Origin: Roseomonas aeriglobus
GTDB taxonomy: Bacteria; Pseudomonadota; Alphaproteobacteria; Sphingomonadales; Sphingomonadaceae
Assembly (NCBI GenBank): GCA_016937575.1
Contig: JAFHKN010000002.1
Span: 1,426,001-1,490,000 of the forward strand
Length of the DNA stretch: 64,000 bases
Direction: 5' to 3'
The notes below the pieces were generated by a model that ran no database searches, was not told the DNA's origin, and saw only the letters and a list, made by a program, of their open reading frames with translations. The translations under genes were made by a program, and so were the position numbers. How positions within the stretch are numbered: the stretch's first letter is position 1; every line of letters begins with the position of its first letter. This document shows positions 25,575 through 33,956 of this stretch, in pieces.

Positions 25575-26804
25575 TTGTCAGACGCGCTTTTCAGACAGGA
25601 AGCGATCGATGCGCAGCGCCAGCGACTGGCCGGGGCGGTCGTCGCTGCAGTGCCGCCATCGGCGCGGGTATATACCGCCGTCATCCTGGCGGTGGCGATG
25701 GCGATCGTCTTGATGCTGGTCTTCGGCAGCTATGCGACCAATGCCCCCGTCCGTGGTGTCGTCGCATACGACACCGGCGTCGCGCGCGTATATCCGCGCA
25801 GCGCCGCCGAAGTGCGCCGCGTTCTGGTGCGCGAGGGTCAGGCGGTTGCCGCCGGACAACCCCTCGTCGAGCTGGGATTGGTACAGGGCGAGCGCGGGCT
25901 GGCCGAGCAGATCGCACAGATCGATCGCCAGATCGCCGAGATCGATCGTCAGCTGGGCATCGCCGAAGGCCTCGCGTCGAGCGAGACCGGCGCCCTCGAA
26001 ACCCAGCGTCGCGGGCTGATCGAGAGCGTGACGTCGCTGGAGCGGCAGCGCGGCATCGCCAGCGAGCAGGTCGGACTGGCCGAAAAGGCGGTGACGCGGA
26101 GCCAGAGGCTGGCGAAGGAGGGAGCCGGGACCCAGCGACAGGTCGATGCGGCGCGGGCCGAGCTGCTGATGCGCAAGAGCGAGGTCGAAAACCTGACGGA
26201 GCGGCTGATCACGACACGCGCGTCGATCGCCGATCTGGGCATCAAGCTGTCGCAGGGCGGGCTGACGTCGGGCAAGGCGGCATCGCAGCTGCGCAGCGAA
26301 CGCTCGGCGCTGATGACACAGCGTGCCGACCTCGTCCGCTCCGACCATATCGTTCTGACCGCGCCGGTTGCGGGGCGGGTCGCCGAACTGATCGCGGAGC
26401 CAGGGCGGCACGCGACCCCGGATGGGTCCCTGGTGACGGTGGTGCCCGACGGCGGCAAGCTGGAGACATGGTTCTATGCCCCGACCCAGGCGATCGGCTT
26501 CGCACGGCCGGGGCAGGCGGTGCGCCTGCGCTTCGATGCCTTTCCGTACCAGAAATACGGCTCCGGCCGCGGGGTCGTGACCGACGTGTCGCGGGTGGCG
26601 GTGGATCCGGCCGCGGTCGATCCGGCCCTAGGTATAAAGGAGGCGAGTTTTCGCGTGCGTGTCCGGATCGACACGATCGGCTCCGCGCGCGCTACCGCCG
26701 CCGGGGTGCGACCGGGAATGACGGTGTCGGGTGATCTGGTGCTGGAGCGCCGGCCGCTGTGGGCGCTGCTGTTCGCGCCGATCCGCGAAAGCCTGATTCG
26801 ATGA
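25575..26804 (+). CDS. HlyD-family adaptor of a bacteriocin exporter (CvaA-like)
   Basis: A 409-residue membrane-fusion protein that links the ABC exporter to the outer-membrane factor. It has a short cytoplasmic N-terminus, one membrane helix near residues 33-52 (VYTAVILAVAMAIVLMLVF), a lipoyl-like half domain (VRRVLVREGQAVAAGQPLVEL), a long coiled coil (about 100-240) and a closing lipoyl/beta-barrel part (VLTAPVAGRVAELIAEPGRHATPDGSLVTVVP). This layout fits the CvaA/MchE group rather than RND adaptors, which are lipoproteins. It starts at TTG 25575 because no in-frame ATG precedes the conserved part; the ribosome binding site is weak. It overlaps the exporter gene by 4 bases. Confidence 0.9.
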   Translation: MSDALFRQEAIDAQRQRLAGAVVAAVPPSARVYTAVILAVAMAIVLMLVFGSYATNAPVRGVVAYDTGVARVYPRSAAEVRRVLVREGQAVAAGQPLVELGLVQGERGLAEQIAQIDRQIAEIDRQLGIAEGLASSETGALETQRRGLIESVTSLERQRGIASEQVGLAEKAVTRSQRLAKEGAGTQRQVDAARAELLMRKSEVENLTERLITTRASIADLGIKLSQGGLTSGKAASQLRSERSALMTQRADLVRSDHIVLTAPVAGRVAELIAEPGRHATPDGSLVTVVPDGGKLETWFYAPTQAIGFARPGQAVRLRFDAFPYQKYGSGRGVVTDVSRVAVDPAAVDPALGIKEASFRVRVRIDTIGSARATAAGVRPGMTVSGDLVLERRPLWALLFAPIRESLIR

Positions 26805-28924
26805 GCCTCGACTGGATATCGTCGCGGCGGATTCAGCCGGTGTTGCAGGCAGAGGCCGCCGAATGCGGGCTTGCCGCGATTACGATGGTCGCCGAACATC
26901 ACGGCCACCGTGTCAACCTGGCGGGCTTGCGCCTGCGCTTCCCGACATCGATCAAGGGTGCGACGCTTGAACAGCTGATGGCGATCGCTGCCGAACTGGA
27001 GCTCGCGCCGCGGCCGGTGCGGCTAGAGCTCGAAGAACTGGCGGAGCTCCAACTCCCGGCGATCCTGCACTGGGACCTCAACCATTTCGTCGTGCTGGAA
27101 GCGGTGAAGCCCGGCAGATCGGCGACGATCCTCGACCCCGCGCTTGGCCGGCGAGTCCTGCCGCTGGGCGAGGTCAGCAAGCATTTCACCGGCGTCGCAC
27201 TCGAACTGGCTCCGACCGCGTCGTTCAAGCCGATCGAGGCGCGGCGCAGGACCCGGCTGAGCGACCTGTGGAGCCGGATGACCGATTTCCGCGGCGCCAT
27301 GGCGCAGGTCATTGCGCTGTCCGCGGTCATGCAGTTCACCGCGCTGCTCACGCCCTTCTACATTCAGATCGCGATCGACGAGGCGTTTCCGCAGGCCGAC
27401 AGCAACCTGCTGTTACTGCTGATGATCGGCTTCGGTGCGGTATATATCCTTGGCGCCGTGACCCAGGCGCTGCGCGAGTGGGTGATGCTTTCGCTCGGAC
27501 AGTCGCTGTCGTTCCATATGGGCGGCAACGTCGTGCGTCATCTGATCCGGCTGCCGCTCGCCTATTTCGAGCGTCGCCATATCGGCGACCTGATGTCGCG
27601 GATCGGATCGATTCAGCCGATCCAGCAACTGCTCGCGCACGGAATCGCCAGCGTAGTGATCGACGCGGCGCTCGTCGTGACGACCGTGATCGTGATGATC
27701 TTCATCAGCCCGACCCTGTCGGCGATCGTGATCGGATCGACCCTGCTCTACATCGCCTTGTCGCAGACGATGTATCCGGCGCTGCGGCGACGGTCCGAGG
27801 AGGAAATCCACGCCCGTGCGGGTGAGGAAAGCTATCTGATGGAGACGATCCGGGCGATCCGGTCCGTCAAGATCCACGGGCACGAGGCGCAGCGAGAGGG
27901 CGGGTGGCGCAACCGCTATGCCGACGTCATCCGGGCATCGTACAAGACCCGCCGCTTCGCGATCGGGCTCGATCTGGGCGAAGGGTTGCTGTTCAACCTG
28001 GCGCTGGTCGTCTGCATCTATATCGGCGGGCTGCAGGTGATAGCCGGCACGCTGACCGTCGGCACGTTGCTCGCCTTTCTGTCATATCGCTCGAGCTTCG
28101 CGGCGAGCGCGGTGTCGTTGGTCGACCGGTTCCAGGAATGGCGGCTGATCGGCCTGCACCTCGACCGATTGTCGGATATCGTCACCGAGACGAAGGAAGA
28201 CTTTCCCGTCGCCCCGCGCCGCGAGCTTCTGGCGGGGCCGGCGATGGCCGTCGACGGCCTGAGCTTCAGCTATGATCCGACATCGCGACCGGTGCTCGAC
28301 GGCATCGACCTCGACATCCCATCGGGCGCGTTCGTGGCGGTCGTGGGACCGAGCGGAGCGGGCAAGACGACGCTGATGCGTATCCTGCTCGGCCTGCTGA
28401 CGCCGGGCGCGGGAGCGATCACGATCGACGGCGTGCGACTGAACCCGGCGACGATGGCCGGCTGGCGCGCCCGGATCGGCGCGGTGATGCAGGACGATTG
28501 CCTGCTGACCGGCACGATCGAGGACAATATCGCCTTCTTCGATGCGAGCGCGAAGCCCGAGGACGTCGTGCGCGCGGCGATGCTGGCCGAAATTCACAAT
28601 GACATTGTCGCGATGCCGATGGGGTATCGCACGCTGATCGGCGACATGGGTGCCGCGCTCTCGGCAGGGCAGCGTCAGCGCGTGATGCTCGCCCGCGCGC
28701 TGTTCCGCGATCCGGACGTGCTGTTCCTGGACGAAGGGACGGCGAACCTCGATCCCGACACCGAAGATCGCATTGCCGACATGATCGCGGGGCTGCCGAT
28801 CACCCGCATCGTCATCGCGCATCGACCGGCCCTGATCGACCGGGCGGAGATCGTCATCCGCGTCGACGGGGGCCAGGCCATCGTCGAGCGTCGCACGATG
28901 CCGCGAGCGCTCGGGGTCGATTGA
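26801..28924 (+). CDS. C39-peptidase ABC exporter (double-glycine bacteriocin processing and secretion)
   Basis: A 707-residue peptidase-containing ABC transporter that cuts double-glycine leaders and exports the mature peptide. The N-terminal C39 domain has QAEAAECGLAAITMV with catalytic Cys22, HFVVLE with His95 and DP with Asp112, so all three catalytic residues are present. A six-helix membrane domain follows (about 160-430). The ATPase has Walker A GPSGAGKTT near 516, the signature LSAGQRQR near 620 and Walker B VLFLDEG near 640. The ATG overlaps the adaptor stop. Family members include CvaB and MchF. A matching double-glycine precursor gene lies just downstream on the other strand. Confidence 0.95.
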   Translation: MSLDWISSRRIQPVLQAEAAECGLAAITMVAEHHGHRVNLAGLRLRFPTSIKGATLEQLMAIAAELELAPRPVRLELEELAELQLPAILHWDLNHFVVLEAVKPGRSATILDPALGRRVLPLGEVSKHFTGVALELAPTASFKPIEARRRTRLSDLWSRMTDFRGAMAQVIALSAVMQFTALLTPFYIQIAIDEAFPQADSNLLLLLMIGFGAVYILGAVTQALREWVMLSLGQSLSFHMGGNVVRHLIRLPLAYFERRHIGDLMSRIGSIQPIQQLLAHGIASVVIDAALVVTTVIVMIFISPTLSAIVIGSTLLYIALSQTMYPALRRRSEEEIHARAGEESYLMETIRAIRSVKIHGHEAQREGGWRNRYADVIRASYKTRRFAIGLDLGEGLLFNLALVVCIYIGGLQVIAGTLTVGTLLAFLSYRSSFAASAVSLVDRFQEWRLIGLHLDRLSDIVTETKEDFPVAPRRELLAGPAMAVDGLSFSYDPTSRPVLDGIDLDIPSGAFVAVVGPSGAGKTTLMRILLGLLTPGAGAITIDGVRLNPATMAGWRARIGAVMQDDCLLTGTIEDNIAFFDASAKPEDVVRAAMLAEIHNDIVAMPMGYRTLIGDMGAALSAGQRQRVMLARALFRDPDVLFLDEGTANLDPDTEDRIADMIAGLPITRIVIAHRPALIDRAEIVIRVDGGQAIVERRTMPRALGVD

Positions 28925-28937
28925 GCCGAAACGAAGC

Positions 28938-28962
28938 GGGGCCGCCCTTGCCGGACGGCCCC
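28938..28962. terminator. Hairpin between the exporter and the peptide gene
   Basis: GGGGCCG and CGGCCCC pair over 7 bp around an 11-base loop, which can add two more pairs after one mismatch. It lies 13 bases after the exporter stop and 10 bases after the stop of the convergent precursor gene, so it could end both transcripts. There is no strong T-run. Confidence 0.6.
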
Positions 28963-28972
28963 GATCGCAATC

Positions 28973-29137
28973 TTAGCGGCAGCCCTTCTTGGGCTTCGGG
29001 TCGCACTTCGGGGCCGGCTCGCACTTGGGCGCCGGCGCGCACTTGACCGGCTGCGGCTTGCAAGCGAACAGCCACGACAGAAGGCCGAAGGTGCCGCCCG
29101 AAACAGCGTTCAGCTCGGAGGTACGAAGATCGCGCAT
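28973..29137 (-). CDS. Double-glycine-leader, cysteine-rich microcin-like precursor peptide
   Basis: A 54-residue precursor. Its leader MRDLRTSELNAVSGG (residues 1-15) closely resembles the colicin V leader type (hydrophobics at set positions, ELxxVSGG before the cut). The core is 39 residues: a hydrophobic start (TFGLLSWLFA) and then five cysteines at core positions 11, 18, 24, 30 and 38. Between these are repeated Pro/Lys units CKPQPVK, CAPAPK, CEPAPK and CDPKPK. I count seven Lys and one Arg against one Glu and one Asp, so the core is strongly cationic. A GGGAG ribosome binding site precedes the ATG by about eight bases. It lies tail to tail with the C39 exporter that should process it. 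I know no named family for the core. An antimicrobial role is inferred; metal binding or signalling is possible. The 129 bases upstream hold its promoter and no supported gene. Confidence 0.85.
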   Translation of the reverse strand: MRDLRTSELNAVSGGTFGLLSWLFACKPQPVKCAPAPKCEPAPKCDPKPKKGCR

Positions 29138-29266
29138 GATGTCTGCTCCCGTTTTACGCGACCGATGTCGTCCGGCCGCTGTGGGCAGAGTGTACGGTCG
29201 GACGCGCGGCGGCGTCTCGAGTAAAAACGGACCGCAGAGTCCCGTTCCGAAACGATTTGTTAACCA

Positions 29267-30724
29267 TCATCCGCTCGATGCGACTTCTCTCAGGCCGCCG
29301 CCGAGCGCGGTGTAAAGCGACACGTCATTCTGTAGCTGGGCGCTGCGCAACTGCAGCAGCTGCTGTTCCGCACTGAACAGGTTTCGCTCCGCGTCGAGCA
29401 CTTCCAGATAGATCGACAGGCCGTTGTCGTAGCGCAGTCGGGCGACCCGGACGAGCCGGCGCTGCGCTTCGATCGCGCGTCCCTGCGCGTCGATTTGCTC
29501 GATATAGCGGCGTCGGGCGACCAATGCGTCGGCCACTTCGCGAAAAGCCGTCTGCGTGGCCTTCTGATAGGCCGCCACGAGTTCGTCCGCCTGAGCCTGG
29601 GTCAGGGCGATGCCGGCGCTGCGCTTGCCCCACGTCAGGATCGGCTGGGTCGCATTGGCACCCACGCGGTACTGCACCGAGTCGCCCGATATCAGACCGC
29701 CCAGCGCCGGCGAGATGAAGCCGAGCAGTCCGGTCAGCGAGATCGTCGGCAGGAACGATGCGCGGGCGACACCGATGTTGGCATTGGCCGCACGCAGCCG
29801 CTGTTCGGCCTGGAGCACGTCGGGACGATTGGCGAGCAGCGCGGAGGGCAGGCCGGGTTCGATCGCCGCGAACTGCCCGGCATCGGACAGCGGGCGGGGT
29901 GCCGGAAGCGGCCCGGGGATCGGACCGCCGATCAGCACCGTCAGCAGGTTTTCCGACTGTGCCGTCGTCCGCCGAAGCTCGGCCAGCTGCGTTTCCGCCT
30001 GGGTGACGAGCAGCCGCGCCTGATCGAAATCGACCGTGGAGGTCACCCCCGCGTCCATTCGCTTGCGCGCGATGGCGACTGCCTCGCGCCGTCCGGTCAG
30101 CGTGCGTTCCGCCAGCGCGATCTGTTCCTCGCCCGCGCGGATCTGAAGATAGGCCGCGGCCACCTGGGCGACGAGCGAGATGCGAAAGGCGCGCTCGGCC
30201 TCGACCGTCGCCAGATATTCGCGCCGTGCGGCTTCCGCGGTGTTGCGAACGCGGCCCCAGAAGTCGAGCTCGTAGCTCGGGACCTGAACGCCCAGCGAAT
30301 ATTGGGTGAAGGTGAAGCTTGTCGGGGACTCTGCCGCGCCACCCGTACCATTGCCCTGGTCGGTTGACGTCGTGGTCGTCGGAAAGCCCAGCGCATTGAG
30401 CGGCTGGCGCGTGCGGGTCACCCCGGCGACGCCCTCCACCTGCGGCAGGCGATCGGCGTCGGTGATGCGGTATTGGGCACGTGCCTGTGCCACGCGCGCG
30501 ACCGATTGGGCCAGGTCGCGGTTGTTGGTCAGCGCCGCCGCGATATACGCCTGCAACCGCGGATCGCCGAAGAATTCGCGCCAACCCACCTCGGTCGCCG
30601 CCCGGCTCCCGGCCGTCGCTTCCGGGAACGTCGGCGCGACGGGAGCGGTGGGCTGGACATATTTCGGCGTGAAATTGCAGCCGGCGAGCGTGCTCAATCC
30701 TGCGAGCAGGATGACCTTACGCAT
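29267..30724 (-). CDS. Outer-membrane efflux lipoprotein, NodT family (second RND operon)
   Basis: A 485-residue outer-membrane channel. The N-terminus MRKVILLAGLSTLAGC has a lipobox near residue 16, followed by NFTPKYVQPTAPVAPTFP, typical of OprM/NodT proteins. The two efflux domains show LTNNRDLAQSVARVAQARAQYRI and ASFLPTISLTGLLGF. It overlaps the RND pump gene by 8 bases, which makes it the third gene of a adaptor-pump-channel operon. It is distinct in sequence from the two other outer-membrane factors in the window. Its stop lies 129 bases from the microcin-like gene on the same strand. Confidence 0.93.
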   Translation of the reverse strand: MRKVILLAGLSTLAGCNFTPKYVQPTAPVAPTFPEATAGSRAATEVGWREFFGDPRLQAYIAAALTNNRDLAQSVARVAQARAQYRITDADRLPQVEGVAGVTRTRQPLNALGFPTTTTSTDQGNGTGGAAESPTSFTFTQYSLGVQVPSYELDFWGRVRNTAEAARREYLATVEAERAFRISLVAQVAAAYLQIRAGEEQIALAERTLTGRREAVAIARKRMDAGVTSTVDFDQARLLVTQAETQLAELRRTTAQSENLLTVLIGGPIPGPLPAPRPLSDAGQFAAIEPGLPSALLANRPDVLQAEQRLRAANANIGVARASFLPTISLTGLLGFISPALGGLISGDSVQYRVGANATQPILTWGKRSAGIALTQAQADELVAAYQKATQTAFREVADALVARRRYIEQIDAQGRAIEAQRRLVRVARLRYDNGLSIYLEVLDAERNLFSAEQQLLQLRSAQLQNDVSLYTALGGGLREVASSG

Positions 30725-33700
30725 GAGCGGGGGTTCCTTCCGAACGGTCGTCGTCGCGGGGAGACGGCGGCGGCATATCCTGCTGCTCCGCCGCCACCGA
30801 TGTGGGGGCCTTGCGCGACAGCCAGCGGCGCGCGGCGAAGTAGAAGACGGGGGTGAAGAAGATGCCGAGCGCGGTGGCGGCGATCATGCCACCCATCACG
30901 CCGGTGCCGACGGCATGGCGACTCGCCGCGCCCGCACCGCTCGCGATGACCAGCGGGACCATGCCCAGGATGAAGGCGAGCGACGTCATCAGGATCGGCC
31001 GCAGGCGCTGGCGCGATGCCTCCAGCGTCGCCCCTCGCACCTTCGCTATGCCTTCGCCGTCCTGATGCTCTTCATCCTCGATCGCGAATTCCACGATCAG
31101 GATCGCGTTCTTCGCCGCCAGGCCGATGATCGTGATGAGGCCGATGTTGAAATAGACGTCGGCGGACAGCCCCCTCAGCATCGTAAACAACACGGCACCG
31201 AGCACCCCGAAGGGCACGACGAGCAGCACGGACAGCGGGACCGCCCAACTGTTGTAGAGCGCTGCAAGCAACAGGAAGACGACGATCAGCGACAGCCCGA
31301 GCAACAGCCCGATCTGGCCGCCGGCCTGTTTCTCTTCATAGGCGGTACCGGTCCATTCATAGCCGAAGCCGGGCTTCAGCACCTGATCGGCGATGCGCTC
31401 CATTTCCTTCAGCGCCGCACCCGACGACTGCCCCGGCGCCGCCTGGCCCGAAATCGTGACCGACGGATAACCGTTGTAGCGCTGGAGCTGGGTCGCGCCC
31501 GATTCCCACGCCACCTTCGTAAAGGCGGAGAAGGGGACCATCTGGCCCTGAGCGTTGCGCACGCGCAGCGCCAGCACGTCCTCGGCTCTCATTCGGCTCG
31601 GCGCATCGGCCTGCAGGTAGACGCGCTGGACCGTGCCCTGATTCGAGAAGTCGTTGGCGTAGGCCGAACCGAAGCTGATCGCGAGCGTCGCGTTGACGTC
31701 GGCGATCTGCAAGCCCAGCGCGCGCGCCTGGACGCGGTCGATATCGACGTAGAGCTGCGGCGACGGGGCCTGACCCTCCGGACGGATGCCGGTGAGGATC
31801 TTGCTCTGCGACGCCGCGCCCAGGATCGCGCCCATCGCCTGTTGCAGTCCGGCCGGATCGTTGCCGACGCGGTCCTCGATCTTCATCGAGAAGCCCGTCG
31901 CATTGCCCAGTGCCTGGATGGCGGGCGGGTTCAGCGCGAAGATCGTCGCTCCCGAAATTCCCGCGGTCGCGCCGAAGGTCTGACCGATGATCGCGTTGAC
32001 CGAATTTTCGGCGCCGTGCCGATCCTCATAGGGCTTCAGCATGACGAACGAGAGAGCGGCCGACTGGCCCTGACCGAAGAAGTTGAAGCCCAGGACCGAA
32101 ATGATCCGGTCGAACTGCGGCTGCTTCATCAGAAAGGCCTCGGTCTGCCGGACCGCGGCTTGCGTGCGTTCGGTCGTGGCACCGACCGGCGCGTCGTAGC
32201 TGATGACGAAATAGCCCTGATCCTCCTCCGGCAGGAAGCCGCCGGGCAGGCGCAGGAACAGCAGCGCCGTGACGCCCAGCACCGCCAGGAACACGGCAAG
32301 CCAGCGCAACGGCCGCGACAACATGCCGCCAACGCCGCGGATATAGCGGTCGGTCGCGTTCTGGAAACGATCGTTGAACCAGTTGAAGAAGCGCTGCGGA
32401 TAGCCGCGCCAGCCTGCGCGAGGCTCGGGCCGTTCGTCGACATGGTGTTGATGCGGTTTCAACAACGTGGCGCACAGCGCTGGTGTCAGCGTGAGGGCCA
32501 AAACCGCGGAAAAGAAGATCGAAACGGCAAGCGTCACCGAAAACTGACGATAGATGCCGCCGGTCGACCCCGGGAAGAACGCCATCGGGATGAACACGGC
32601 AATCAGCACCAATGTAATGCCGATGATCGCGCCACGGATCTGCCCCATCGCCTTGATGGTCGCCTGAGCGGGCGGCAGACCTTCCTCCGCCATGATGCGT
32701 TCGACATTCTCGACCACGACGATCGCGTCGTCGACCAGGATGCCGATCGCCACGACCATCGCAAACAGCGACAGTGTGTTGATCGAGAAGCCGAAGAGCC
32801 ACAGGCCGAGACACCCGCCCGCCAGCGCGATGGGTACGACGATCGCCGGGATGACGGTCGCGCGCCAGCTCTGCAGGAACAGGAACATCACCAGGAAGAC
32901 GAGCAGCATCGCTTCGACGAGCGTGCGGATGACGTTATCGATCGACGTCGAGATGAACGGCGTCGTGTCGTAGGACACGTCCCAGGTGATGTCTTCCGGG
33001 AAGGTGCGCTGCAGCTCGCGCATCCGCTCGCTGACCGCATCGCGCGTGGCGATCGCATTGGCCCCGGCGGCCAGCTGGACCGCGATGCCGGCGACCTTGT
33101 CGCCGTTCAGCGTGGTCGAGAACTGGTAATTGTCCGCGCCGATCTCGACCCGCGCGACGTCGCCCAGCCGCACGGTCGAACCGTCGGTGTTGGCCTTGAT
33201 GATGATCTGCCGGAACTGTTCGGGGGTCTGGAACCGGTTTTGCGTCACGATCTTGGCGTTGAAATCCGTCCCCGGAGTCGTCGGCTGGTCGCCGATGCCG
33301 CCGCCCGCAGTCTGGCTGTTCTGTTCCTGCACCGCGAGCAAGACGTCCGACGGCGACAGATTGAAACCGGCAAGCTTGTCCGGATCGAGCCAGATCCGCA
33401 TCGCCTTCTCGGAACTGAACAACAGTGTATTGCCCACACCCGGCACACGCCGGATCTCGTTGACCACCTTCGTCGAGGCGAAGTCGCCGAGCTCGAGTGC
33501 CGGGGTCTTCCCCGATTTCGACCGCAGCGTCAGCACTTCGAGGAAGCCGGACGAATTATCGGTGATCTGGATACCCAGACGCCGCACGTCTTCGGGCAGA
33601 CGCGGCTCGGCGCGGTTCAGACGATCCTGCACCTGGGTGCGGGCGACGTCGATGTTGGTACCCGACTGGAACGTCAGGACAATCTCGCCGGTGCCGTTCG

Positions 33701-33950
33701 CGCGGCTGGTCGACGACATGTACAGGAACTTGTCGACGCCGTTCAACTCACGCTCGATGACCGATGTGACGTTCTTGTCCATCGTGTCGGCGTCGGCGCC
33801 GTTGTAATTATAGGTCAGCGTCAGCGACGGCGGCGCGACCGAGGGATATTGCTCCACCGGCAGGTTCAGCAGCGCCATCGTGCCGAACAGCGCGACGAAT
33901 GCGGCGATCACCCAGGCGAAGACCGGGCGGTGAACGAAGAAACTGTCCAT
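30717..33950 (-). CDS. RND multidrug efflux transporter, HAE1 family (second copy)
   Basis: A 1077-residue inner-membrane pump. It starts MDSFFVHRPVFAWVIAAFVALFG, then NLPVEQYPSVAPPSL. The twin-aspartate proton-relay motif is in GILVDDAIVVVENVE near residue 405, with FIPMAFFPGSTGGIYRQFSVT after it, and GLAAKNAILIVEFA lies in the second membrane half. A His-containing insert (HQHHVDERPEPRAGW) sits in the cytoplasmic loop between the two membrane bundles. The charged, Pro-rich C-terminal tail is not conserved. It is closer to AcrB/MexB in architecture than to metal RND pumps. The TetR gene upstream suggests drug- or ligand-responsive control. Confidence 0.96.
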   Translation of the reverse strand: MDSFFVHRPVFAWVIAAFVALFGTMALLNLPVEQYPSVAPPSLTLTYNYNGADADTMDKNVTSVIERELNGVDKFLYMSSTSRANGTGEIVLTFQSGTNIDVARTQVQDRLNRAEPRLPEDVRRLGIQITDNSSGFLEVLTLRSKSGKTPALELGDFASTKVVNEIRRVPGVGNTLLFSSEKAMRIWLDPDKLAGFNLSPSDVLLAVQEQNSQTAGGGIGDQPTTPGTDFNAKIVTQNRFQTPEQFRQIIIKANTDGSTVRLGDVARVEIGADNYQFSTTLNGDKVAGIAVQLAAGANAIATRDAVSERMRELQRTFPEDITWDVSYDTTPFISTSIDNVIRTLVEAMLLVFLVMFLFLQSWRATVIPAIVVPIALAGGCLGLWLFGFSINTLSLFAMVVAIGILVDDAIVVVENVERIMAEEGLPPAQATIKAMGQIRGAIIGITLVLIAVFIPMAFFPGSTGGIYRQFSVTLAVSIFFSAVLALTLTPALCATLLKPHQHHVDERPEPRAGWRGYPQRFFNWFNDRFQNATDRYIRGVGGMLSRPLRWLAVFLAVLGVTALLFLRLPGGFLPEEDQGYFVISYDAPVGATTERTQAAVRQTEAFLMKQPQFDRIISVLGFNFFGQGQSAALSFVMLKPYEDRHGAENSVNAIIGQTFGATAGISGATIFALNPPAIQALGNATGFSMKIEDRVGNDPAGLQQAMGAILGAASQSKILTGIRPEGQAPSPQLYVDIDRVQARALGLQIADVNATLAISFGSAYANDFSNQGTVQRVYLQADAPSRMRAEDVLALRVRNAQGQMVPFSAFTKVAWESGATQLQRYNGYPSVTISGQAAPGQSSGAALKEMERIADQVLKPGFGYEWTGTAYEEKQAGGQIGLLLGLSLIVVFLLLAALYNSWAVPLSVLLVVPFGVLGAVLFTMLRGLSADVYFNIGLITIIGLAAKNAILIVEFAIEDEEHQDGEGIAKVRGATLEASRQRLRPILMTSLAFILGMVPLVIASGAGAASRHAVGTGVMGGMIAATALGIFFTPVFYFAARRWLSRKAPTSVAAEQQDMPPPSPRDDDRSEGTPAHA

Positions 33951-33956
33951 GGTCGC

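Noticed and set aside
28930..29140. The Lys/Pro/Cys repeats as a CRISPR-like or tandem DNA repeat
   Set aside because: The units are short (18 bases), few and in frame; they reflect peptide repeats, not spacers.
28989..29315. A 108-codon plus-strand frame opposite the microcin-like gene
   Set aside because: Its Gly/Ser/His-rich start is just the reverse reading of the Lys/Pro/Cys repeats. The minus strand has the leader, the ribosome binding site and the neighbouring exporter.
29139..29315. A short plus-strand frame starting MSAPVLRD as a possible immunity protein
   Set aside because: No membrane segment, no ribosome binding site, and it runs into the antisense of the next efflux gene.
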